DNA of 64,000 nucleotides from Pictodentalium vernedei (taxonomy: Eukaryota; Mollusca; Scaphopoda; Dentaliida; Dentaliidae), in assembly GCA_031216915.1 (NCBI GenBank), contig CM062289.1, forward strand, positions 395,214,674-395,278,673, given 5' to 3'. The translations under genes were made by a program, and so were the position numbers. The notes beneath the pieces were generated by a model, which ran no database searches, was not told the origin of the DNA, and was given only the letters and a program-made list of their open reading frames with translations. Shown here in pieces: positions 55,677 through 64,000 of the stretch. Within the stretch, counting starts at the first letter, position 1; the number at the start of each line of letters is the position of its first letter.

Positions 55677-55911
55677 CATCAACCCTTTACATAATGAATC
55701 AGCTGCATTCTCCAATGTAATTTACAAACTGAGTAGTTGATAAAAAAAAACATTTAAAAAAAAAAAAAAAAAATATAATGTGATCCCCTCATTAGAACAA
55801 GCTCGTTCCAATGAGGTGGTCACATGATATCGTTTTGTTGAAATTTTGGGAAAAATAATTTTTTGCAACTGCTGAATTTATATGTGGTCGATTCATTAGG
55901 TAAGGGGTTAA
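55677..55911. mobile_element. TTAA-1 MITE
   Basis: TCAACCCTTTACATAATGAA … CATTAGGTAAGGGGTTAA. The hairpin is shortened: TATAATGTGATCCCCTCATT / AATGAGGTGGTCACATGATA, with tip GAACAAGCTCGTTC. Confidence 0.82.
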
Positions 55912-56746
55912 ACATATCTGGGCCTTTACCTTTAATTGTTGGATCAAGTATGAAATACAACTACCTCCCCCCCCCCCCCCCCCCAACTATCTGTTATGTC
56001 CTGTAATGAGGGATTACATGTATTCTTGTCATTTGGGATACATCAGTTACCACTGTGAAATTGGTTGGATTTGAAGACAGACAGTAATTCCCAACAGACT
56101 TCCCCAACAAGGTCAAGAACCCTTTCCTAGAAGGGGTTGAAAATCTGTTTTACACAATGCTATTTGCAGCAAATGAGCAAATCCATTTTGCATCTGGAGG
56201 TGGGTTCAATAATACTTTTAACCCTAAAGCCCTATTGAATTGAATTATTACCGATATTCTTTACTGATTCATCATTGTTAGTCATTCATCAATTGTCACA
56301 TAAATGTGGAATGAGTTTTATTATATGCTAGCCTGTGAATTATCGCAAAATATCTGAAAGATATTTCTTGATATCCTTTGACTTCATAGATATTGAGAAA
56401 TATCCCCCAGTAGCTTCCTAAATGATGTCACGCTTCAGCGCATGACGTAGCCTTGACAACCAGCTGATATTTGTTAGTTTCGAAACGTAGGCATTTGGGG
56501 TCGCATTGGGCTGAATACTATGCAATAAAATGCCTCATAGCAGCATATAATAAAATGAAAATCTACTCTGTTTTTGTCAGTATTGGGAATTATCTTGAGA
56601 GTGTGAACCTGAAAGTTTTATTTTTCACGAGTGCTTGCTCATGCATTCAGGACATCAATTTTACATTAAATTTAAATTGCTTGCCTAATGAAGTCTCTTA
56701 ATTCACAGGAAAATGAGAAGTTCTTCTTTAATAGTATAAAAACAAT
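55912..56746. other. nothing assigned, holds an 18-base C run
   Basis: The C run at 55967-55984 lies outside any recognised element. A plus-strand 76-codon open frame at 56471-56701 has no recognisable motif and is probably chance. Confidence 0.4.
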
Positions 56747-56953
56747 TTAACCCTTTACCCAACGTAACAGCCAAAACCGGCCAGCGCTATTCTCAAAAAC
56801 ATAGGTTATGACCCCTCGTTGGAACGAGCTCGTCGAGCTCGTTCCAACGAGGGGTCATAACCTATGTTTTTGAGACAAAAAATGAAAAAATTTAGTTATT
56901 CAAGAATTTTTTTTGCAAGTGTCGTCTGCTTTTCATGTTAGGTAAAGGGTTAA
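56747..56953. mobile_element. TTAA-1 MITE, CATGAAAAGCAGAC subtype
   Basis: TTAACCCTTTACCCAACGTA … CATGTTAGGTAAAGGGTTAA. The hairpin AACATAGGTTATGACCCCTC plus GTTGGAACGAGCTCGTC is mirrored (56795-56875). This copy has CGTTGG where others have CATTGG, matched by CCAACG on the other arm. Confidence 0.92.
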
Positions 56954-57176
56954 AAGATACTACAGAGACTGTGTGAACATGATTCCATGTGACTGTTTGT
57001 TATAAAAGATACTTGTAGTATACATGCAGTTCATTAGGTATCAGTCTTAATATTCTCTGCTCAATTTGAATGTAAAAATGCTTAGCCTTTGTGTGTGTTT
57101 TCCCCTCCAACACAAATTCCCAATTGGAGCCTCCACGATACAAATTTTCTCAATGGCATGGGCCCTGGATCCTTTC

Positions 57177-57427
57177 TTAACTGGTCGAGTGCTGGTAGCC
57201 CTATTTTGGGCTTTACTAAAAGTGACAGGCAATAACTGTCTGTAGCTACATTCTACCTGAGGAATCCTTTATTGTCCCTGATATGAATCAGATTTTTTAT
57301 ACAATACCTTGCTCTCTGACATTTAATTGGATAGTGCCTATAAGGCACTATCCAATTAAATGTAATAGAGCAGTATATGATGAGCTTTGATTTGTTGTCA
57401 GAAAAAACTCAGCACTTTACCTGTTAA
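57177..57427. mobile_element. TTAA-5 MITE
   Basis: TTAACTGGTCGAGTGCTGGT … CAGCACTTTACCTGTTAA. The hairpin CATTTAATTGGATAGTGCCT is mirrored (57319-57366). Its arm sequence differs from that of the sibling at 58910 (ACAATTTATGGGAGAATGCC) although the termini match. Confidence 0.85.
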
Positions 57428-57439
57428 AGAGGGCAGAAA

Positions 57440-57501
57440 AATTCCTGAAACATTTGCAGCTTGAAATTTCTGAATTTTAACACCAGTGTGCAAAGGGTTA
57501 A
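57440..57501. repeat. TTAA-2 right-end remnant abutting a TTAA-1 MITE
   Basis: GCTTGAAATTTCTGAATTTT … CACCAGTGTGCAAAGGGTTAA. The final TTAA (57498-57501) is also the first TTAA of the next element. Confidence 0.7.
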
Positions 57502-57742
57502 CCCTTTAGCCAACGCAGACGATATCAAAATTTATTATTTTAAATACCATTTTTTAAAATTTAAAAAAAAATTTCAACAAAACCATATCATGTGATCCCT
57601 CATTGGAATGATCTCGATGAGCTCATTCCAAAGAGGGGTCACATGATATGGTTTTGTTGAAATCTTTTGAAAAATGATATTTTATCAGCTGCTGAATTTA
57701 CATATTACGCGGGTGGGTGTAGCCGATTCGTTGGGTAAAGGA
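57498..57742. mobile_element. TTAA-1 MITE
   Basis: TTAACCCTTTAGCCAACGCA … GATTCGTTGGGTAAAGG. The right TTAA is lost. The hairpin is ACCATATCATGTGATCCCTC with a partly unpaired tip. Confidence 0.88.
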
Positions 57743-58026
57743 TGTTCTGGGGCATAAACAAGGGACCTCCCTTCCAAGAGTTACACAAGGTACATGTAAA
57801 CTGAGAGATCTTGTACTCAATATTGCCAATATCAGGGGTTCTTTTGCCCTCTTTGGGAAAGGGTTCTGGACCCATGTCATTGGGAAAATTTGTGTCGTGA
57901 AGGCTCCAATTGGGAATTTGTTTTAGAGGAAAAAAAAATAAAGAATAAGAAATATTACCGTCAAACTGAACTGAGAACATTAATGCAGAAGCTACTACAT
58001 GTATTCTACAAGGAGAACACATTATA
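57743..58026. repeat. repeat related to 4740-4860 and 57040-57180
   Basis: It has GGGAAAGGGTTCTGGACCCA and GAAAATTTGTGTCGTGAAGG, with no gene. Confidence 0.45.
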
Positions 58027-58455
58027 CAGTGGAGCTCACTTAAATGAACAGCTCTTAACTGAATAAACCTGTTAATTGAATATAATTTCCCAACACAAAT
58101 CCATTTACCATACCTCCAGTACAAATTTGACCTGTTAATTGGATATAGGTAATAGAGTAAACTCCTGTTAATTGAATAAAAAATCTTCTAACCTGTTGAG
58201 AAATTACCCTGACTTTCCCCAGTTTTCCTTTGTTTATAGACCTATATGGCCTCTGTACATCCAATACAGGCATTCGATCTATTATGTCTTGAAGGACAGA
58301 GCTCATGGGGCTCTGTCAAACAAGATAAAATAGAATAAACACTAAGTTTATCTCTAGAATACAGGAAAGTAACAAAATCCTTGTTAATTGAATACTGCTG
58401 TTAATTGAATAATTTTTATTGGCAAAGTGGCTATTCAATTAACAGGGTTCCACTG
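58027..58455. mobile_element. TA-bounded MITE, diverged copy
   Basis: CAGTGGAGCTCACTTAAATG … AACAGGGTTCCACTG, flanked by TA. The hairpin TGTCTTGAAGGACAGAGCTC is mirrored with mismatches (58278-58335). Confidence 0.88.
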
Positions 58456-58528
58456 TATAACAAACAATCACATGAAATCATGATCAAACCAGTCTCTGTA
58501 ATCTCTGTTCAACTGTTTGTACACTATT

Positions 58529-58860
58529 AACCCTTAAAGGCTTGAAGATATTTATGTACTTTTGCTGCAGTTTGTCAGACTACATTCTGTAGCTTTGCAA
58601 TTGTTTCTAGGCCAGTCTTGGCTTCCTATATTGGCAGCCAAGACTTGCCTAACAATAACTGACAAGGCTCTTAGAATGTAACTTGCAAATGTATCTAAAG
58701 ACTGCCTGTTGGGGCACTGTGACAGTCAGTGCAGGGCACCAAATGTGAATTAAATGTTTGTTTGAGTTGGGACTGACATTGTGAAATTTGGAGCTGAATT
58801 GGGAAAAATCATGCCCAAATGCCATTTGGAAAGGGTCCAATATAGATACCCAAAAAAGTG
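58529..58860. repeat. TTAA-4-type element, right end lost
   Basis: TTAACCCTTAAAGGCTTGAA. The hairpin is GGCCAGTCTTGGCTTCCTAT with mirror GCAGCCAAGACTTGCC (58608-58650). The right part resembles 5080-5300. Confidence 0.65.
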
Positions 58861-58909
58861 TCTACAATTTTAATGTCAACTCACAATCTAATGCATGATT
58901 CCCATTCTA

Positions 58910-59159
58910 TTAACTGGTAGAGTGCTGGAAGCCCATATTTGGGCTTTACTATGAGGTGAAGGTACCTCAACTTGAAGGCTTCATACTCAATGGGTGTGCT
59001 TTGTGTTATCTTTGAAGTAATATGATTTAGTCTGTAGGGACTTGTCTTGTTACAATTTATGGGAGAATGCCTGTAGGCACTCTCCCATAAATTGTAACAA
59101 GGCGAAGACATGTGAACAAATTTTGATGGCCAAAAATAATTCAGCACTCTACCAGTTAA
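58910..59159. mobile_element. TTAA-5 MITE
   Basis: TTAACTGGTAGAGTGCTGGA … CAGCACTCTACCAGTTAA, near-perfect TIRs. The hairpin CTTGTTACAATTTATGGGAG is mirrored (59044-59104). Confidence 0.92.
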
Positions 59160-59365
59160 GCAGACACTCTGGCAGAAAAGATCCGTTCCCACAATATTCA
59201 CTTTGCTGTGAAGTGAGCTGAACACTCTGATTGAAACAAGATGCCGAAGAGAAATGATTTCGCGTGCCGAAGGCGCGCAGGGACGGTATGGGGGACAAGC
59301 CCCTTTCGACCCTCGGTAGCTGTATATGATGGCTTGAACACTCTGATTGCAAAATATACCATTTT

Positions 59366-59650
59366 TAACCCTTTACCTATAGAATCAGCGTTATCTAATG
59401 AAACTATCCAATACAACAATCTCTGCTGGCATATGTTCCTGCCGAGGACAGGGAGACTCTTGTAAGTAAAATACATATAACATGGCACCATTAACCAAAT
59501 TTTCCCCTGTAAATTAAACCCCTTTCTGACCGATTTATTCAGCTCAATTTTCATGAATTTTTTATCAAATCTAGTCATGGCTGTTTCATTGCAGCCATGA
59601 CTAGATTTGATAAAACATATTTTTAAAAATACTCAGCATGTTAAGAGTTA
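59366..59650. mobile_element. TTAA-3 MITE
   Basis: TTAACCCTTTACCTATAGAA … TTCCTGCCGAGGACAGGGAG, the hairpin AAATCTAGTCATGGCTG mirrored (59566-59616), ending ACTCAGCATGTTAAGAGTTAA. Confidence 0.85.
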
Positions 59651-59696
59651 ATCAAGGATACATTACATGTCTTTGGCAAGTGGAGAGTGAATATCT

Positions 59697-60036
59697 ATTT
59701 ATTTACTGGTGTTTAAGGTCACAAATTTCTGCACAATGGCTAATCATGACCATGACAGTTTTACGGGTAGAGGAAGCCGGAGAGAACCCAAGCAACGACG
59801 AGCAACTGGTAGCTCCCTAGCATACTAACTCCACACAAGCAGGATTAGCATTGGTTGAAAACAGGTGCACCATCGACATGCAGTACGCCTTAGTACACAA
59901 CATCAGTGCCCCCACGTAGGCAAAGGGGGCGAAGTGAGTTGCCCAAGGTCACAACGTTGTTGCCGCAGGTGGGATTCAAACCGAGTACCTCTCGGCTTGC
60001 AGCCTGCACCTTTACCTACTGAGCCACTGCGCCCCA
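59697..60036 (-). mobile_element. SINE with a tRNA-like head
   Basis: The head (minus) is GGGGCGCAGTGGCTCAGTAG … GGTTTGAATCCCACC. The body and tail (ACACCAGTAAATAAATAG) are as in 20604. Confidence 0.9.
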
Positions 60037-60822
60037 GAGGGTGAATACTCAAGTGCCAGGTAATATTGTGACTAATGGGATGACAAAACCCTTAATAAAC
60101 TGGACATTTTAACTAAATTTTTCGAAAATGAAGATGCTGTCCTTGAGATTCTATAATTGCTTCTTGCTGAGGTTTGGATGCTCATGCAGGCAGTGAGGAC
60201 ATGACAAGAAATCAATGTAGGGGTAATCTGTGTTAACAAAAAATCCATTTTCAAAAAATCTAATCAACATAAAATAATGGTCAAATCTGCGATTCGGCCT
60301 CCAAGTTTTAATTAATTCAAAGTTAATTTTTCATAGCAATCCTGTAACTATTTTATAACCTATTACTGATTGGCTTGAAAATTCTCTATATTATGTGCAA
60401 ACCAGATACTTTTGGCTGTTGAGGAGAAATTTGATCTCTTTATGAATGAAATAAAGAATTTTTGATCTTATAACCTACAGGGGTTTACCAAAAAAACCAA
60501 AAAAAATACAAACTCTAAGATGATCAGATAAATACGGTAAATTAGGGACAAAAATGAAAATAAATATCACTGAACAACAAATATTTCTACCAATCAAAAT
60601 TTAACAATATCTACAATATTAACAAAATAAACTCATGCAAGTATTTCATTTCTAATTAACACAAACCATGGTGGATAACTATAATATAATCCAGATCTAC
60701 AAAATACGGGATAATTCATAATAATCCAGTCAATGTCAGAAATGATTACAAATACTTATTTACAAGACTGATCTAAGTTGGGGGCTCAAAGTAACATGAC
60801 AGCAAGTGGTATAAAGACGCAT
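60037..60822. other. nothing assigned
   Basis: A 60-codon minus-strand frame (60072-60254) lacks any known motif. 60440-60780 is AT-rich and non-repetitive within the window. Confidence 0.4.
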
Positions 60823-60970
60823 GAACCCTCTGCACACTGCCGTCAAAATACAGAAATTTCAAACAGCAAATTCTTCTCTTGGAAATTAACCAATTCAATC
60901 TGTTTTGACAGCTAGAGCTCATTGAGCTCTGGCAAACCAGAATAAATTGATTATTTATTTATTTATTGGT

Positions 60971-61670
60971 GTTTAACACTTTGCATGCTGCTGGCTGATA
61001 TTCCTGCCCAGCACCAGGTTTCTCTTGTCATTGAAATAAGCATAATTTTGTCACATTTAATCAAATTTTCAGCCTGTAACCTGAATGGAATTTTTCACCA
61101 ATGACTACTTATATTATATTTAGAACTAGCAGGGTTACCTGGCGTTGCTCAGGCTGAGGAGGGTATTATAACTGTTGGTGCCCCTCTACACCCCCACCCC
61201 ACCCCGGCACTTTTTTAAACCTCACCATTAGATTGCTAGTAAAAAATTACTCCTGGTAGACCCCTTTGAAGATCTATATCGGTGAGAAAAATTTTGGTCA
61301 TAACTTTTGGTGCCCCTCTACACCCCCACCCCGATACTTTTTTAAACCTCACCATCAGATTCCTGATAAAAACGTACCCCCAGTAGACCCCTTTGAAGAC
61401 ATATATCAGTAAAAGAAATTTTGGTCATAACTTTTGGTGCCCCCTACACCCCACCACACACACTTTTTTAAACCTGACGATGACCTCCGCCATAAAAAAA
61501 GTACTCCTAGTAGACCCATTTTGGACACTCAGGGTGGCCCCATATTCATTTCTATAGCAGACAGACAGACATACAAGCATACATACAGACATTCTAAAAT
61601 ATAGTATAGATAATTTTTCCATCAAAGATATTTTAAATATCTTTAAAATACTCAGCAGGTTAACAGTTAA
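60971..61670. mobile_element. TTAA-3 MITE split by a tandem-unit insert
   Basis: TTTAACACTTTGCATGCTGC … TTTTTCACCAATGACTAC, then foreign sequence from about 61120 to 61605, then TTTTCCATCAAAGATATTTT … ACTCAGCAGGTTAACAGTTAA. The hairpin is gone. Confidence 0.7.
61120..61605. repeat. GGCGTTGC-start insert with three ~130-bp tandem units
   Basis: It starts AGAACTAGCAGGGTTACCTG, then GCGTTGCTC. TTGGTGCCCC recurs at about 61175, 61307 and 61434. It ends GCAGACAGACAGACATACAA … AAATATAGTATAGAT. It is the same architecture (short units, then a CAGA-rich end) as other tandem-unit elements here. Confidence 0.75.
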
Positions 61671-61671
61671 G

Positions 61672-61823
61672 GTCACTTATTCTGCATAATGGCTAATCCT
61701 GACCACAACATGGAGATAAAGTCAAGTTTAGTCAATCATTTATACCCATGTTGCCCATTTGAGAGGACTTCCAACCCATGCATTGGTGACTGGGTTCCAT
61801 TTTCCAGTTCCCATGGGAGAGGT
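61672..61823. repeat. SINE-like body, second type
   Basis: GATAAAGTCAAGTTTAGTCA … CATGTTGCCCATTTGAGAGG … CAACCCATGCATTGGTGAC matches 29390-29545 and 62205-62365. Confidence 0.6.
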
Positions 61824-62204
61824 TGAATTGGTTAACTTCATAGTTGCATTATGGGAAAAATTTGCCACTTGATATCAGTGTGCATAGGGTTAAGTGAATC
61901 AATGGAGGGTATCTAGGGTTTATGCGTGGATTCGACAATTATATCCCAAGTGGGAATGAGAGATATGTTATTCCAAGAACAGTATGCAAACATACTAGAT
62001 TCTTATTTTATTCTAAATGCTTCAGTAACATTATATTTGATAAGTCCATGGGTGAATCTTCAAAACACAAATCATCTTATTGCAGTCTAATGATTCCCGT
62101 GCAGTGTATTTAACCGACACAGCAAATGTTAATCCCCGAGTATCTCCTACAAAGCATACACAAAATGATCAAAATTGATTTAATATAAGAATTCAATGAG
62201 ATAT

Positions 62205-62365
62205 TTAATTTATTTATTGGTGTATTAGGTTATTTTCAGCATCACTAGCCACAACATTAATATCAAGTCAAGTTTAGCTAATTGATTACATGTGACCCTA
62301 TGCTGCCCACTTTAGGAGACTTCTACCCAGGCATTGATTGGTTTAGGTTCTATTTTACCAGTGAA
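62205..62365. repeat. SINE-like body, second type, with ATTTATTGGTGT tail
   Basis: TTTAATTTATTTATTGGTGT (the tail shared with the tRNA/5S SINEs) joins TCAAGTCAAGTTTAGCTAAT … TTAGGAGACTTCTACCCAGG. No head recognised. Confidence 0.6.
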
Positions 62366-62464
62366 GCAAACTTGTTTACTGAAGTAAACAAGCATTGTTT
62401 CACTTTCCAGACTTCCCACGGGAATGTTTTGCAGGAAAAAAAATAAAAAATAAGTGCTTTGCAG

Positions 62465-62507
<43 letters not shown>

Positions 62508-62913
62508 ACCCTGATCCATGTCCTGGAGTTCCCATGTGGGATTTAATGAGAAAGGAAGCCACACAGAACATTATTTTCAATTCTTTCTTAATTATCATAT
62601 ACAACATTATCGATAACTTGCCGTGGCATTTTGACATCAAGTGTTGTGCAACCATGAAACCAATTCTCTTTTTCTCCCACCTGGGAGACACATAATTTTA
62701 CAGTGTTAACATTTTCTTGATAATTTACAGCTTAACGAATTATACCTTTTTCATCAACTGATGTATCAGACCTCACAAGCAATGGTCACCTGTTATTTAC
62801 TAAGATTAACAGATAGAGTGTTAAATTATTTCCTTGAGTCCAAATTTATTTATAATGAAAGGTTTTGTAAAAATTCATTGGTGAGTGCCTTTGGGAACTC
62901 ACCAATAAATAGT
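62366..62913. repeat. unassigned, with C31-A11 run and a small hairpin
   Basis: 31 C then 11 A at 62467-62508. A hairpin at 62870-62912 (TTCATTGGTGAGTGCCTTTG … CTCACCAATAAAT) resembles the TTAA-5 hairpin type. Confidence 0.55.
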
Positions 62914-63154
62914 TTAACCCTTTACCTAACATGAAAAGCAAATGACACTTGCAAAAAAATTTCTTGAATAACTAATTTTTTGTCTCAAAAACATAGGTTA
63001 TGACCCCTCATTGGAACGAGCTCAATGAGCCCGTCCCAATGACGGGTCATAACCTATGTTTTTGAGACAAAAAATGAAAAAATAATGAAAATTAAAGGTG
63101 ATTTTTGAGAATAGCGCTGGCCGGTTTTGGCCGTTACGTTGGGTAAAGGGTTAA
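62914..63154. mobile_element. TTAA-1 MITE, CATGAAAAGCAGAC subtype
   Basis: TTAACCCTTTACCTAACATG … CCGTTACGTTGGGTAAAGGG plus TTAA. The hairpin AACATAGGTTATGACCCCTC is mirrored (62988-63070), with two mismatches near the tip (GAGCCCGTCCC). Confidence 0.92.
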
Positions 63155-63544
63155 AAACAAATTCATATGAAAGGACTACTTTCTTTTATGTAACAGACTG
63201 AGAGGTAAGTCTGGGAGCCGAGGCTTGAAGTATCAACCTCTAGCACACAAAGTGACTGATTTACAACAAGACTAGGAGATCTGGATCAACCAGGCTGGTC
63301 AGTAAATGGTCCTTATGCCACAAACATCACACTATACTCTCACATTCTTTTGTGATTCAACCCTGGTGCATCCCACCCCAGATTCCACCTCAGAGCAGTA
63401 GAACAGTTGAAACATCCACAGCACTTCACCACTGTACACACAATGCCACCAACTGCTCACGGCTGGTCAAGGGCACCAATGTAAAAGATTGAGAAGGAGG
63501 TGCAGGAGTCGAGGCTTGAATGTCGACCTCTAGCACCAAGTCAG
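63155..63544. other. repeat-like sequence, unassigned
   Basis: 63190-63420 and 63500-63540/63780-63860 share GAGGCTTGAA(G/T)(T/G)(A/T)(T/C), TCGACCTCTAGCAC-like and CCAGGCTGGTCAGTAAATGG-like blocks, suggesting a larger duplicated unit around the MITE at 63545. Confidence 0.45.
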
Positions 63545-63785
63545 AAAATAGGCAGACTGTCATCTGCAAAATGAGGTCCCCAGAGGGTGAATTTAGAGAT
63601 GCTACCCTCCATAGCAGGGTAGCATCACTGAATTTACCCTCTGTGAACCTCACTCTGAATCTGGGTCTCAAAACTAAATAGGAAAAGGTACCCAGAGGAT
63701 AAACTGGCCCACTGTATGTGACAGCATCATCAAATTTACCCTCTGAGGACGTCATTCTGCAAATGTCAGACTGCTTATTTGTAGG
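63545..63785. mobile_element. MITE with GCAGACTGTCATCTGCAAAATG-type termini
   Basis: GCAGACTGTCATCTGCAAAA … GTCATTCTGCAAATGTCAGA are inverted ends. The inner hairpin GATGCTACCCTCCATAGCAG is mirrored (63598-63630). Sibling at 41152. Confidence 0.75.
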
Positions 63786-64000
63786 CCTGTCTAGCGCACT
63801 AGGCGACTGATTTACCATGAGACTACAATATCCCGACCAACAAGTCTGGTTGGTAAATGGCCTTTATACCTCAACCATTACACTTGTAACCAAAATGAAG
63901 CAGACCCACAAATTCTTTGAATTGTGGTATCAGCAATTTTCAGTAGCACCCATATTTTGGCTTCCACAGCCAGTCAAGTGAAAGAAACCTGGTCTTCCAA

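Larger units (their letters stand above)
60823..61893. mobile_element. TTAA-2 MITE split by nested insertions
   Basis: The left part (AACCCTCTGCACACTGCCGT … hairpin GTTTTGACAGCTAGAGCTCA, to 60950) and right part (GAATTGGTTAACTTCATAGT … GTGCATAGGGTTAA, 61824-61893) flank a SINE-like tail, a TTAA-3 MITE and a tandem-unit insert. Confidence 0.7.

Overview
The window is animal nuclear DNA, most likely from a marine lophotrochozoan and perhaps a bivalve mollusc. Three things suggest this: split genes with very large introns, DIRS-type tyrosine-recombinase retrotransposons, and repeats I associate with molluscan genomes (elements opening with CAAGAGGCCC, 'CATAACTC' and 'TGACCTTGACC' repeats, GACGGACAGACAGA runs). 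Species assignment is inference.

One host gene crosses the window on the minus strand. Six exons (50322-50410, 46093-46497, 19244-19485, 13860-13941, 12590-12704, 7214-7324) join with consistent phases and GT/AG borders into 348 codons. They encode an acidic linker followed by most of a Rab-type GTPase of the large EF-hand Rab group (CRACR2A/RASEF/Rab44), closest by eye to CRACR2A. The EF-hand/coiled-coil exons (right) and the exon with the SAK motif and C-terminal tail (left) were not found.

Almost everything else is mobile DNA. A nearly complete DIRS retrotransposon (21737-28284, minus strand) lies in the 26.6-kb intron. It has ~250-bp inverted terminal repeats, an internal complementary region, gag, RT/RNase H and a tyrosine recombinase whose frame breaks at an 18-base C run. 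A second, decayed DIRS copy (1-4437) has a gag region expanded by three separate tandem duplications.

The introns are packed with short non-autonomous DNA transposons: hAT-like elements with 8-bp target duplications (several perfect), at least six TTAA-bounded (piggyBac-like) families, two TA-bounded families, a TTA-bounded PIF/Harbinger-like family, and large foldbacks nested in each other. There are also SINEs with one shared body but either a 5S rRNA-like or a tRNA-like head, and elements built of internal tandem units (period ~125-180 bp) with a 3' hairpin.

The most unusual pattern is that nearly every short transposon carries a long central hairpin separate from its terminal repeats. 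Two hairpin cores recur in families whose termini are unrelated, while one hAT terminal-repeat family carries three different central hairpins. This looks like a module that moves between, or is repeatedly acquired by, different transposon families.
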